From: Thalassospira sp. HJ
GTDB taxonomy: Bacteria > Pseudomonadota > Alphaproteobacteria > Rhodospirillales > Thalassospiraceae
Reading direction: 5' to 3'
DNA length: 64,000 nucleotides
NCBI RefSeq assembly: GCF_000948415.1
Contig: NZ_JYII01000020.1
Coordinates: forward strand, 124,001 to 188,000
In this document: piece after piece, positions 1-9,032 of the stretch
How the letters are laid out: the number at the start of each line of letters is the position of its first letter
How positions within the stretch are numbered: position 1 is the first letter of the stretch
The notes under the pieces: model-generated
What the model was told of the DNA's origin: nothing
Database searches by the model: none
Seen by the model: only the letters and a program-made list of their open reading frames with translations
Program-made: the position numbers and the translations under genes

Positions 1-82
1 ATCTTGGGCGAAAATCCTGAGGGACAGGTTTCGGGTGGGACGACGTTAATCGCGCCCCTGCCCTACACTTATTCGGTTCTGT

Positions 83-742
83 TTATTGCTGGCTGATGGC
101 CAGCCGCACGCCAAGGGCGATGAACATGGTGCCTAGTGCACGATGCAGCCACGCACCAAGTTTGCGGCTGCCCTTGATCCGGCCTGCGGCCGAGGCCACC
201 GCCAAAACCAGCATGCCCTCGACGACAAAGGCGATCAAAAGCACCATCAGACCCAGCAGCAAAAACTGAACCGCGCCATTGCCGCGCGCGGGATCAACGA
301 ATTGCGGCAGAAAGGCCATGAAGAAAATCGCGACCTTGGGATTGAGCACATCAATCATCACCCCCTGACGCCAGGCGCCAAAGACCGTCATCGGTTTGGT
401 TGAAATCGGTGCGGCGGGCGCGTCAGATGCTTCATCTGTTTCGGATTTGGCAAAACTGCTGCGCAGCGCCCCAATCCCAAGCCACACCAGATAGGCCACC
501 CCAATCCATTTGACGATGGCAAAGGCAAGGGCCGAGGTTGCCAGAATGGCCGACAGCCCGAAGGTCGCCGCGAGGACATGAACAAAAGCGCCGGAAATCA
601 CGCCAATCGATGAGAACAAACCGATCTTGCGCCCATGCACCGCTGTTTGCCCGACAATATAGGCCATGTCCGGCCCGGGCGAGATGTTAAGCAACAAGGC
701 CGCAATCAGAAACGGCGTGTAGGCAACAAGAAGCTCGATCAC
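83..742 (-). CDS. LysE/RhtB family amino-acid exporter
   Basis: Inner-membrane exporter of the LysE/RhtB superfamily, which usually effluxes amino acids or their analogues; the substrate here is unknown. The 219-residue length is normal for the family. The N-terminus carries the typical first helix followed by NISPGPDMAYIVGQ (about residues 19-32), the family's conserved Pro-Gly-Pro motif, and several further hydrophobic segments run to the C-terminus. The start is GTG; its GTGA overlaps the stop of the upstream DinB-like gene by 4 nt, so the two are probably translationally coupled. It is the last gene of a minus-strand EamA-DinB-LysE run. The family assignment is firm, the substrate is not. 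Confidence 0.9.
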   Translation of the reverse strand: MIELLVAYTPFLIAALLLNISPGPDMAYIVGQTAVHGRKIGLFSSIGVISGAFVHVLAATFGLSAILATSALAFAIVKWIGVAYLVWLGIGALRSSFAKSETDEASDAPAAPISTKPMTVFGAWRQGVMIDVLNPKVAIFFMAFLPQFVDPARGNGAVQFLLLGLMVLLIAFVVEGMLVLAVASAAGRIKGSRKLGAWLHRALGTMFIALGVRLAISQQ

Positions 743-1239
743 GCGAGTAACTCCCGACCGAAATAAATCAGATCGATTTCAAGCGGGCCGGAACCTGCTT
801 CGATCAACATGTTGGAGAGCTGCCCGCGATGATGGGTCTGATGGTTAAACATATGGCCCAGAATCAGATCGCGCGGCATGGTATAGGCGCCTGCGGTGAC
901 CGACTGATAGGTCAGATCGGATGAGACTTCGGCATCGGTCAGGTTGCGGGTGAATTCCAAGATCGCCTGATCTTCGGCCTCGCGTGCGGTGCGCAGTTCA
1001 TCGAAATCTTCATAAAGGACCGTATCAAGCGGCATACTCACCGGACTGCCGAGCAAGCGGCCCATCCATAGGCGATCAGCGACGACAAGATGGTTGAGCG
1101 TGCGCATGATGGACGGGAAGAAGGCGCGGCGCGGTACGTCGAGTTCCGCCGCAGGCAATTTGGCGCAGGCGTCATATGCATGCCTGTTGGCCCAGATATT
1201 ATACTGCGCCATGCGTTCGAAATAGGCCGCACCATTCAT
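739..1239 (-). CDS. DinB family putative metal-dependent protein
   Basis: Four-helix-bundle protein of the DinB/YfiT superfamily (166 residues). Members bind a divalent metal through three histidines, and several are thiol-dependent transferases or hydrolases; the reaction here is unknown. Visible signatures are RTLNHLVVADRLWMGRL (about 46-62), which carries the first His, and the C-terminal HQTHHRGQLSNML (about 133-145), which supplies the others. The ATG start is preceded by GGAGAG at good spacing. The stop overlaps the next gene (LysE family) by 4 nt, and an EamA transporter lies just upstream on the same strand, suggesting a three-gene unit. Whether it acts on the substrate of either transporter is unknown. 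Confidence 0.85.
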   Translation of the reverse strand: MNGAAYFERMAQYNIWANRHAYDACAKLPAAELDVPRRAFFPSIMRTLNHLVVADRLWMGRLLGSPVSMPLDTVLYEDFDELRTAREAEDQAILEFTRNLTDAEVSSDLTYQSVTAGAYTMPRDLILGHMFNHQTHHRGQLSNMLIEAGSGPLEIDLIYFGRELLA

Positions 1240-1281
1240 CTTTTCTCTCCGTCTTCTGCGATCGCGCGTTTCGGCTTGGGA

Positions 1282-2235
1282 TCAGGATTTCACACCGGGG
1301 GTCGGTGTGCAGGTGGCGGGGTTCTGAACCGGGGCCGGGGTAACGTGTTCAAGCACCTGACTTGCCGGTTTGGGAACCCGTTTGGTCAGAATAACCACGT
1401 TGCCGACCAATGTCAGCGCAACACCGAAGATGATATTGCCCGTCCAGTGGAAATCCTCAAACCAGGTCGACAGCAACAACGCGACAATCGGAAACATCAC
1501 GGAACTATAGGCCGCACGATCCGGCCCGATTTTTCCCAGAAGGGTCAGATAAAACCCAAAGCCCAGAACCGACCCGAACAGTGCAAGGTATACCCACGCG
1601 GCAAGGAAGCTAACGCTGGCATCAAAGGTCACCGGAATACCGGCAAGCGCGATATAGCCAAACAGCAACAATGTGCCATAGAGCATACCAAAGGCATTGG
1701 CCTGCATGACCGGCACACCGCGCGCGTGGTTGCGGGCCGATGCCATATTGCCCAGCGATGCGATGTAACTGCCCGCCAGTGACACCAGAAGCCCAATGCT
1801 GCCGCCGGCCGCCAGATCAAAACTGGCAAGATCATTGGCAAAGACCATGGCAATCCCGGCAAGACCAATGCTGGCGCCGATCAGGGTGCGGGTTTCGGGA
1901 CGGCGGCGGAAGAAGATCGCGCCATTAATCATATTCATGATGACGATGGTCGAAAACACCACTGCCAGAAGCCCCGAGGTCAGATGCACACTGGCAACAT
2001 AAATCAGCACATAGTTCAGCGAAAACAGACAGACGCCCAGAACCGCCATGAAGAAATGATCGCGTACGTTAAAGCGCATCGGCAAATGACGCACCACACA
2101 CCAGGCCATCAAGATCAGCGTTGCCAAGGCAAAGCGATAGGCAACAGCCACTTCGGGGGCGACAGAAAGCTGATACTGAATGGCGATCCAGGTCGATCCC
2201 CAGATCAAAACAACGGCGGCATAAAGACCAAACAT
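1282..2235 (-). CDS. EamA/DMT family transporter
   Basis: Drug/metabolite transporter with two EamA repeats and about ten hydrophobic helices (317 residues). The N-terminal LIWGSTWIAIQYQL is the usual DMT helix-1 signature, and a second repeat begins near residue 150. I chose the ATG at 2233-2235, preceded by GGAG nine bases upstream, over an in-frame TTG five codons earlier. Such proteins export or import small metabolites; the substrate cannot be read from sequence. The hydrophilic tail after about residue 290 is Pro/Thr-rich. It is the likely first gene of an EamA-DinB-LysE unit and is not one of the three tandem EamA copies further along. Confidence 0.88.
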   Translation of the reverse strand: MFGLYAAVVLIWGSTWIAIQYQLSVAPEVAVAYRFALATLILMAWCVVRHLPMRFNVRDHFFMAVLGVCLFSLNYVLIYVASVHLTSGLLAVVFSTIVIMNMINGAIFFRRRPETRTLIGASIGLAGIAMVFANDLASFDLAAGGSIGLLVSLAGSYIASLGNMASARNHARGVPVMQANAFGMLYGTLLLFGYIALAGIPVTFDASVSFLAAWVYLALFGSVLGFGFYLTLLGKIGPDRAAYSSVMFPIVALLLSTWFEDFHWTGNIIFGVALTLVGNVVILTKRVPKPASQVLEHVTPAPVQNPATCTPTPGVKS

Positions 2236-2360
2236 GGCCCGGAACTCCAAAAACTTTGAAGCCGCAATTTAGGGCAGTTCCAGTCCGCCACCAAACCAGC
2301 TTTTTTGATCCTGCCATTAGCAAAGCTAATCCATGAAACGGCAATTTAATGCGTTAAGGA

Positions 2361-4328
2361 TCAGGCCTTTTTATCCGAGGCTGCCGAAGCGTCTGTCTCA
2401 GACTGATCAGGTTCGGACGCGCTGTCTTCTGTGGCGTCTTCGATCTGATCGTCTGAGACCTTGGTGCCTTCTTCGTCGATCTGCTTGGCTGGCGTTGATT
2501 TCGAATCACGGAGTGCCGCGTTCTTTTCAGCCCGCTTGCGTTTCTGCCAGTCCTTCCAGATTTCAAGCAACTCGCTGCGGGACTGGAAGATCGGAATGCG
2601 GCGTTTGGGTTTGGCTTTTTGCTGCTCGACCGCAAGGCCGACCTCAAGCAAGCCGTGCTCATCATCGGTGCGGCGCACGATGAGCTCGACGGTGCCATAG
2701 GGCATGCGATCACCGAGTTCGAGATCGCCGGGCAGATCGCGATCCATGATTTCGGCAACAGTCAGTTCGGCGTCACCATCTTCAAGTGCGAAGCCATAGA
2801 GGCGGGCGATATCGGCAATGCGTGTGTCGGCCGGGAAGCTGAAATCGCCAAACAGTTCGATGTCATTCGCACCTTCGGCCGGGCCGGCAAAGAGTTGGTC
2901 GAGCAGTTCGACATGGCGCGGCGGGGTGATGATATAGACCTGATCACCGGCCTGAATGTGGCCAGCGGAATGCGGGCGGAGCGACGCGCCATCACGCAGG
3001 ATCAGGCTGGGCCGGGCCCAACGTGGAATACGATGGCCGGTGGCAACGGCACTGGCTTCGTGCACGCGATACACAACGATTTCCTGATTGGCGTTGCCCG
3101 GCAGTTCAAGGTCGATACGGTCGACCGGGCCATGCTTGGCCGGGACGATAATCCCCAACCAATTGGCGACCTTGCGGATCGTCCAGCCCTGCAACAGAAG
3201 GGATGTGATGACGACGATGAAGGCAGTGTTAAACAACAGCTGCCCTTCGGGCACGCCTTCGACCATCGGCACAATGGCCAGCAGGATCGACACCGCACCG
3301 CGCAAACCAACCCACGAAATAAAGGCCGTGTCATTGCGCGAGAAGTTAAAGAACATCAGGCACAGCCAGACCGCAACCGGACGGGCGATAAAGACCAGTA
3401 CAAGGGCCAAGATCACGCCCGGAATAATCACCGCGCCAAATTCGGACGGGGTGGCAAGGAGACCCAATGTGACAAACATCGCGATCTGGGCCAGCCATGT
3501 GGTGACATGCTGGAAACGGCGGACGCCGACGCTCATTTGCATCTTGCTGTTGCCGGCATAAAGGCCCGCAACATAGACCGCCATGAAGCCACTGCCGCCA
3601 AGGATGCTGGTCGCGCCAAACAGGCTAAGTGCGAGTGCCATGGTAATGATCGGCACCAGACCCGGTTCAAGTTTGACCCGGTTGATCATCCAGACCAGCG
3701 CATAGCCGCCAGCAAGCCCGAACACACCGCCCAAGCCGATCTGCAAAACAAAGCGTTGCAGGAGTTCAAGGGCGATATTGTCACCACCACCAAGGATGAT
3801 GAGTTCGACCAGCGAGATGGTCAGAAACACCGCCATCGGGTCGTTTGACCCCGACTCAACTTCAAGCGTACTGCGCGTGCGATCACGCAGATTGATCCCA
3901 CCGACACGCAAAAGGAAAAACACCGCCGCCGCATCGGTCGAACTGACAATCGCCCCAAACAGAAGTGCCACCAGCCAGGGCACATCCAGTACCAGCCAGG
4001 TGACCCCACCAATCACACCGGTGGTAATCAAAACCCCGAAGGTTGCCAGCACCAGTGATGGCCCGGCGGCGATTTTTAATGTTCGGAACTGGGTTTCAAA
4101 GCCACTGTCAAACAGGATCAGGGCGAGTGCGATGGAGCCAATGAAATAGGCCAGCGGCGCATTGTCGAACATGATGCCGCCAATGCCGTCTTCGCCCGCC
4201 CCCAAACCAACAAACAGGAACACCAACAGCAAGGGTGCGCCGACCCGGAAGCTGACCAGACTGGTGAAAACGGCAACCACCACCAGAATCGATGCAATCA
4301 GGATGACCAGATTCATCGATTCAATCAT
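2361..4328 (-). CDS. Potassium/proton antiporter, CvrA/NhaP2 type
   Basis: CPA1-type cation/proton antiporter with cytoplasmic regulatory domains (655 residues). The first ~390 residues are a polytopic membrane domain that includes the ALILFDSGFETQ and SSTDAAAVFFLLR segments, the latter with the conserved ion-path Asp pair region. An RCK_C (TrkA-C) domain follows at roughly 400-485, and a CorC/HlyC-associated domain at about 490-575. The charged tail (TEDSASEPDQSETD) is low complexity. Homologues expel K+ during osmotic or alkaline stress. The ATG at 4326-4328 is preceded by GGAG. It stands alone on the minus strand, downstream of an AsnC regulator, without clear coupling. Confidence 0.9.
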   Translation of the reverse strand: MIESMNLVILIASILVVVAVFTSLVSFRVGAPLLLVFLFVGLGAGEDGIGGIMFDNAPLAYFIGSIALALILFDSGFETQFRTLKIAAGPSLVLATFGVLITTGVIGGVTWLVLDVPWLVALLFGAIVSSTDAAAVFFLLRVGGINLRDRTRSTLEVESGSNDPMAVFLTISLVELIILGGGDNIALELLQRFVLQIGLGGVFGLAGGYALVWMINRVKLEPGLVPIITMALALSLFGATSILGGSGFMAVYVAGLYAGNSKMQMSVGVRRFQHVTTWLAQIAMFVTLGLLATPSEFGAVIIPGVILALVLVFIARPVAVWLCLMFFNFSRNDTAFISWVGLRGAVSILLAIVPMVEGVPEGQLLFNTAFIVVITSLLLQGWTIRKVANWLGIIVPAKHGPVDRIDLELPGNANQEIVVYRVHEASAVATGHRIPRWARPSLILRDGASLRPHSAGHIQAGDQVYIITPPRHVELLDQLFAGPAEGANDIELFGDFSFPADTRIADIARLYGFALEDGDAELTVAEIMDRDLPGDLELGDRMPYGTVELIVRRTDDEHGLLEVGLAVEQQKAKPKRRIPIFQSRSELLEIWKDWQKRKRAEKNAALRDSKSTPAKQIDEEGTKVSDDQIEDATEDSASEPDQSETDASAASDKKA

Positions 4329-4481
4329 TTCGGGGGCTCCTGTTTGACGGTGTCAGAATGGGCGGATCAGGCTGTTCGTTGGCAACTCACAAAGCAATAG
4401 CACTCAGATACTTAGGAAATGATGACCGACAATGCCATCACCCGGCTGTTGATTAAAATATTTCCGGGCAGCGTAAATTGG

Positions 4482-4943
4482 TCAGTCCGTTTCGGCCTGG
4501 GCCGGAACAAAAAGCGTTTCCTTTGACGTCGACAATGCAATTTCCGGCAAGACTTCGACGACACCGGGCATTTCCTTGATCGTGTCGGAAATGAAGGACT
4601 CCAGATGGGCGGTATCGCGCAGGCGTAGTTTGACGAGGAAATCAAAGCGCCCGGTCATGTGATGGCATTCAAGAACCTCGTCAGCCTTGATCAGGGATTT
4701 GACCAGTTTCTTGTTCCCCTTGGCCGGATCGGTGCGCAGCCAGACCAGCGCAGTCAAAGCGCGGCCAATGGCGTTTGGGTCGACCGAAATACGATAAGCC
4801 TGAATAATCCCCTGTTCGCGCAGTTTGCGCACACGATCATTCACCGCAGAGACCGACAGACCGACCTTGGTTCCCAAAACCGAATAGGACAGCGACGCGT
4901 CTTCCTGCAGGATGTCGATCAGTTTGCGATCAATTGCATCCAT
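4482..4943 (-). CDS. Lrp/AsnC family transcriptional regulator
   Basis: Small feast/famine regulator (153 residues). An N-terminal winged HTH opens with MDAIDRKLIDILQEDASLSY and contains the recognition region VGLSVSAVNDRVRKL (about 27-41). It is followed by an Lrp/RAM ligand-binding domain with the characteristic GRFDFLVKLRLRD (about 101-113). The ATG is preceded by GGGGAAG six bases upstream. It is divergent from the triple EamA transporter run starting at 5108, with a 164-bp shared upstream region. AsnC-type regulators commonly control an adjacent amino-acid or metabolite exporter, so control of those EamA genes is plausible but inferred. Confidence 0.92.
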   Translation of the reverse strand: MDAIDRKLIDILQEDASLSYSVLGTKVGLSVSAVNDRVRKLREQGIIQAYRISVDPNAIGRALTALVWLRTDPAKGNKKLVKSLIKADEVLECHHMTGRFDFLVKLRLRDTAHLESFISDTIKEMPGVVEVLPEIALSTSKETLFVPAQAETD

Positions 4944-5107
4944 TAATCTTCCCCCTGAATGGATTTGATGGCGTTGATCTTACACGAAAATCGGTCTCAC
5001 GCGAACTCTTCGCCAAATTTGCCGGGGCAGCCATGCGCAATCAGCTTGGCATCTCAACTCACGGGTACTGGATTTTTTCCGGATAGCTGCGTAAACCTTT
5101 ACATGTA

Positions 5108-6094
5108 ATGATTTTACCTCGCGCTACTTCTGACAATGCAGCCCTGATGGGCGCCCTGTTGATGATCAGTGCTGCAATGTGTTTTGCGGTAATGGCCGTT
5201 TTCATCCGCTATGTCACAGCCGACCTTCACCCGTTCGAAGCATCGTTTTTCCGTAACCTGTTCGGTTTGTTGCCGATGGTGCCCTGGATGGTGCGTCACG
5301 GGCGGAGCGGATTAAAGACCGAGCGGTTCAAGCTGCATTTCCTGCGCGGGGTGCTTGGTTTCGGGGCGATGTCCTGCATTTTTACCGCCCTTTCGCTGTC
5401 GCCAGCGGCACAGGTGATTGCGATCAACTTTACCCTGCCGATCCTGACCACAGTGCTTGCCGCCATTGTTGTGCGCGAAACCGTGCGTGCGCGGCGCTGG
5501 AGTGCGATTGCGATTGGCTTTGTCGGGGCGATGATTGTTATTCGCCCGTTTGGGCAAGAGTTTGAGACCGGCGCGATCCTGGCCCTTGGCGCGACAGTTT
5601 TCATGGCGTGTGCGATGACGACGGTGAAGATGCTGTCGCGGACCGAAAGTGCCAATGCCATCGTGACATGGATGGGCCTGATCATGACGCCTTTGTCATT
5701 GGTCCCGGCGCTTATGTATTGGCAGGGGCCGACCATGTGGCAGATGTTCATCCTGCTGGTGATTGCGGTTGCTGGCACCGCCGGGCAGCAATTGCTGGTT
5801 CGGGCCTATCGCACGGCCGATCAGTCCTATGTCATGATCTTTGACTTCCTGCGCCTGCCGTTTGTCGCGGCACTGGCCTTTATCATGTTTGGCGAAGTGG
5901 TCGATTTCTGGACCTGGGCGGGGGCGGCATTGATTATTGGATCGGCCCTTTATATCGCGCGGCGCGAAGCGGTTCTGGCGAAGCGCGCGAAGACACAAAC
6001 CCGCCTGCCAACGACGGCCCCGGCCGATCCGCAAGCCATTCCGATCACCAAGATCGATCGCGACGCCCCAGCGGGGGACAAACCCGATGCGTAA
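5108..6094 (+). CDS. EamA/DMT transporter, tandem copy 1
   Basis: Ten-helix drug/metabolite transporter (328 residues), first of three consecutive paralogues. Shared landmarks are an HPFEASFFRNLFGLLP segment near residue 40, an INFTLPILTTVLAA segment near 114 and a C-terminal ALYIARREA signature. The sequence resembles the S-adenosylmethionine or riboflavin-type EamA carriers, but substrate identity is not determinable. The hydrophilic C-terminal tail overlaps the next gene by 8 nt. No strong Shine-Dalgarno is seen before the ATG at 5108; an in-frame ATG at 5147 is an alternative. It is divergent from an AsnC regulator. Confidence 0.88.
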   Translation: MILPRATSDNAALMGALLMISAAMCFAVMAVFIRYVTADLHPFEASFFRNLFGLLPMVPWMVRHGRSGLKTERFKLHFLRGVLGFGAMSCIFTALSLSPAAQVIAINFTLPILTTVLAAIVVRETVRARRWSAIAIGFVGAMIVIRPFGQEFETGAILALGATVFMACAMTTVKMLSRTESANAIVTWMGLIMTPLSLVPALMYWQGPTMWQMFILLVIAVAGTAGQQLLVRAYRTADQSYVMIFDFLRLPFVAALAFIMFGEVVDFWTWAGAALIIGSALYIARREAVLAKRAKTQTRLPTTAPADPQAIPITKIDRDAPAGDKPDA

Positions 6095-7043
6095 CTGGTT
6101 CAATTCATTGCCGCCTTATTTGCAGGCAACGGCGTTCGGGTTGATGGCATCGTTCAGTGCGGCGGTCTTTTCGGTGTTTGTCCGCCTTGCGACCGAGCAC
6201 ATCCACCCGCTGCAGGCGGTGTTTTTCCGCAATTTCTTTGGGCTTTTATTCATCGCACCGCTTGCGCTTCGTGCCGGTCTGGTGCCGCTCAAGACCAAGC
6301 GTTTTCCGATGTTCTGTCTGCGTGCGGTTCTGTCGATGGGGGCGATGAGTTTCTGGTTTTCAGCCATTGCCTATATGCCGCTCGCCGAGGCCACCGCGCT
6401 TAACTTTACCGTGCCGTTGTTTGGCACCATTCTGGCCGCGATCTTTTTGGGCGAGACAATCCGCAAATACCGGATCGCCGCCCTTCTGGTCGGGTTCTGC
6501 GGGGTGTTGGTGATTATCCGGCCGGGTAGCGAGACCGTGCAGCTGGCAAGCCTGTTTCCGATTGCGGCTGCGGTCTGCATGGCGTGTGCCGGCATGACGA
6601 TCAAGTCGCTGTCGCGGACGGAAAATCCGACGACCATCATTCTGTACATGATGGTGCTGACGACGCCGATGACCCTGATCCCGGCGCTTTTTGTCTGGCA
6701 GACGCCGAGCCTTGAGGCGATCTTGTTGATGGTGGCGGGGGCCTTCATGGCCAACCTGACCCAGATCGGCAATACCAACGCGTTTCGGGTTTATGATTAC
6801 GGCTTTGTCGTCGGGTTCAATTACCTGCGCCTGCCGTTTGTGTCGGCAATTGCGCTTGTGATGTTTGGCGAAATCCCCGAAATCTGGCTTTTGCCCGGTG
6901 CGTGCCTGATTGTCGGATCAGCGCTTTATATTGCCCGGCGCGAGGCGAAGCTGAACCGCGAAGCCAATCGGCTTAAGCGCGGCCTGTCGGCGACGGCAAG
7001 CGATCTTGATCCGCCGCCAGCACGCGATGAAGAGCGCAAATGA
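6087..7043 (+). CDS. EamA/DMT transporter, tandem copy 2
   Basis: Second paralogue of the tandem set (318 residues). I place the start at the ATG at 6087, which opens MRNWFNSLPPYLQATAFG and overlaps the preceding stop by 8 nt. The open frame extends 50 codons further upstream, but that part lies inside copy 1. Landmarks match its neighbours: HPLQAVFFRNFFGLLF, then LNFTVPLFGTILAAIFLGE near residue 105, and ALYIARREAKL at the C-terminal side. Its last bases (ATGA) contain the start of copy 3, so all three proteins are probably made from one transcript with coupled translation. Confidence 0.9.
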   Translation: MRNWFNSLPPYLQATAFGLMASFSAAVFSVFVRLATEHIHPLQAVFFRNFFGLLFIAPLALRAGLVPLKTKRFPMFCLRAVLSMGAMSFWFSAIAYMPLAEATALNFTVPLFGTILAAIFLGETIRKYRIAALLVGFCGVLVIIRPGSETVQLASLFPIAAAVCMACAGMTIKSLSRTENPTTIILYMMVLTTPMTLIPALFVWQTPSLEAILLMVAGAFMANLTQIGNTNAFRVYDYGFVVGFNYLRLPFVSAIALVMFGEIPEIWLLPGACLIVGSALYIARREAKLNREANRLKRGLSATASDLDPPPARDEERK

Positions 7044-7924
7044 AAATCTGGTTTGCCAATCAACCTGCAACCATCAAGGCCAGTTTCTTTGCCTTGGCCG
7101 CAGCGATCCTGGCAGCCTGCTTTACCCTGACGATACGCTATGCCACGGCAGAATTGCACCCCTATCAGGCGGTGTTTTTGCGCTTTGCCTTTGGCCTGAT
7201 CCTGATGATCCCGCTTGTGATGCGGCGCGGGATTGGCAGCCTTGCCACCAAGCGCCTGCCGCTGTTTGGATTGCGCGGGGTTTTGTCGGCGGCAGAGATG
7301 TGTTTGTGGTTCATGGCGGTTTTGTATTTGCCGCTGGCAGAGGCCACGACGCTTAACTTCACCGTGCCCCTATTTGGCACCATCTTGGCCGCCGTCATCC
7401 TGCGCGAACAGGTGCGCATTCACCGATGGCTTGCGATTGTGATCGGGTTTATCGGTGTGGCGCTGATTATTCAGCCCGGAACGGATACCATGCAGGCGGC
7501 CAGTATCCTTCCGATTGCAGCAGCCATCTGCATGGCATCGGCCGGGATGATCACAAAGCAACTGGTCGCAACCGAAAGCACCACATCGCTTTTATTCTAT
7601 CTGATGATCATCACGACACCGGTGTCACTGATCCCGGCCTTGTTTGTCTGGCAAACGCCCAGTCTTGAGGCGCTGGGTCTGATGGCGGTTGCGGCCCTTA
7701 TGATGAATGTGATGCAGGTTTGTAATGTCAAAGCCCTGCAACTGGCCGATTACAGTTTCTTTGTCGGGTTCTCCTATTTGCGTTTGCCGATCATTGCCGT
7801 GCTGGCGCTGATCTTGTTTGGCGAAGTGCCCGATATCTGGATCCTGCCCGGTGGGGCGATGATTATCGGGGCAGCGATCTATGTCGCCCTTCGTGAGCGC
7901 AAGCTTTCCAGACAGAAAGACTAG
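7040..7924 (+). CDS. EamA/DMT transporter, tandem copy 3
   Basis: Third paralogue (294 residues), starting at the ATG inside the ATGA shared with copy 2. It shares LNFTVPLFGTILAAVIL and FVWQTPSLEA with copy 2 almost letter for letter and is closer to copy 2 than copy 1 is, so a stepwise tandem duplication is likely. It ends in a short basic tail. No hairpin terminator is visible directly after the stop; the next gene lies behind a 26-bp palindrome. The three may carry different but related substrates or form mixed dimers; both ideas are inference. Confidence 0.9.
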   Translation: MKIWFANQPATIKASFFALAAAILAACFTLTIRYATAELHPYQAVFLRFAFGLILMIPLVMRRGIGSLATKRLPLFGLRGVLSAAEMCLWFMAVLYLPLAEATTLNFTVPLFGTILAAVILREQVRIHRWLAIVIGFIGVALIIQPGTDTMQAASILPIAAAICMASAGMITKQLVATESTTSLLFYLMIITTPVSLIPALFVWQTPSLEALGLMAVAALMMNVMQVCNVKALQLADYSFFVGFSYLRLPIIAVLALILFGEVPDIWILPGGAMIIGAAIYVALRERKLSRQKD

Positions 7925-7977
7925 GGCAAAGCCCCAGCTCGGAACCATCCCAGAATAGCCCTTGCAGGTAAAAGATA

Positions 7978-8003
7978 TAATTTGGTATACAAATACCAAA
8001 TTA
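7978..8003. promoter_or_regulatory. 26-bp perfect palindrome, probable repressor operator
   Basis: Arms TAATTTGGTAT (7978-7988) and ATACCAAATTA (7993-8003) are exact reverse complements around a 4-bp spacer. It lies 33 bp upstream of the ATG of the short-chain dehydrogenase and 53 bp after the last EamA gene. The TGGTAT...ATACCA core is reminiscent of GntR/FadR-type operators. No matching regulator gene sits next to it, so the regulator would act in trans. Confidence 0.7.
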
Positions 8004-8036
8004 ATCAGAAATACACGCGTCTGGAGGCGTCACGTC

Positions 8037-8798
8037 ATGCGAATCAAGGGCTCGATTGCCATTGTTACCGGGGCTGCGTCCGGCCTGGGTGCGGCAACGG
8101 CAGAGACACTGGCAAATGCCGGGGCAAAGATTGCGGCCTTTGATCTGAACGAAGAGGGCGCCAAGGCCACGGCGGCCAAACTTGGCGGGATTGGCTATGG
8201 CGTGGATGTTTCCAATGCCGAAAGTGTCGAGCACGCGATTTCCGAAGTGGTCAAGGAACAGGGTATTCCGTCGATCCTTGTGAACTGTGCCGGGATCGTG
8301 CACGGCGAACGCATTGTCGGGCGCGAAGGCGCGGCCGATCTTGCGGCCTTTTCCAAGGTGATCACGGTCAATCTGATTGGCACATTCAACATGATGCGGG
8401 TTGCCGCCACCGCGATGAGCCAGAACACCCCATCCGGATCCGGCGAGCGCGGGGTGATTATCAACACCGCATCGATCGCGGCCTTCGAAGGCCAGATCGG
8501 ACAGGCAGCCTATGCCGCGTCCAAGGGCGGGGTGGCGTCGCTGACCCTGCCGGCCGCACGCGAATTGGCGCGCCATGGGATTCGGGTGGCATCCATCGCA
8601 CCGGGCCTGTTTGGCACACCGATGTTGATGGGCCTGCCGGATGAAGTTCAGGAAAGTCTGGCGGCCAATACGCCATTCCCGAAACGCTTGGGCGATCCGT
8701 ATGAATATGGCCGTCTGGCGATGCATATCTGTGAAAATGAAATGATCAATGGCGAGACCATTCGCATTGATGGCGCGGTCCGGCTGGAACCGAAATAG
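8037..8798 (+). CDS. HSD10-like short-chain dehydrogenase (3-hydroxyacyl-CoA dehydrogenase type)
   Basis: Rossmann-fold NAD(H)-dependent dehydrogenase of 253 residues. It has the cofactor motif TGAASGLG (11-18), NCAG near 83-86 and the catalytic set Ser146, Tyr159 and Lys163 (YAASK). The C-terminal FPKRLGDPYEYGRLA and ICENEMINGETIRIDG segments are typical of the HSD17B10 / 3-hydroxy-2-methylbutyryl-CoA dehydrogenase branch, which acts in isoleucine and branched-chain acyl-CoA breakdown. The ATG at 8037 has GGAGG ten bases upstream; the frame stays open further upstream across the palindrome, but that start has no ribosome site. It is probably controlled by the adjacent palindrome and is followed by a strong terminator. 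Confidence 0.88.
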   Translation: MRIKGSIAIVTGAASGLGAATAETLANAGAKIAAFDLNEEGAKATAAKLGGIGYGVDVSNAESVEHAISEVVKEQGIPSILVNCAGIVHGERIVGREGAADLAAFSKVITVNLIGTFNMMRVAATAMSQNTPSGSGERGVIINTASIAAFEGQIGQAAYAASKGGVASLTLPAARELARHGIRVASIAPGLFGTPMLMGLPDEVQESLAANTPFPKRLGDPYEYGRLAMHICENEMINGETIRIDGAVRLEPK

Positions 8799-8835
8799 TC
8801 CCACACCATTTCGCTTCTTATCACCGCAGCCAACG

Positions 8836-8870
8836 CGCCCTGCCGACCCCCAGCGGCAGGGCGTATTTTA
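8836..8870 (+). terminator. Rho-independent terminator after the HSD10-like gene
   Basis: Perfect 10-bp stem CGCCCTGCCG / CGGCAGGGCG with an 8-nt loop, followed by TATTTTATT, 37 bp after the stop codon. Confidence 0.85.
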
Positions 8871-9032
8871 TTGCGCCCGTCTCAGGCTAGCAGTGTCAGT
8901 TGCTTCTCAATGTTCCTTGAAACCATCAATGGCCATCCAATATACCCAAAAGGGCATCATAAACCTTCTTAAGTAATAATATAAAATGCTGCTCATTCCT
9001 GCGTGACCAACGACGTGACAGGATGACGATCA

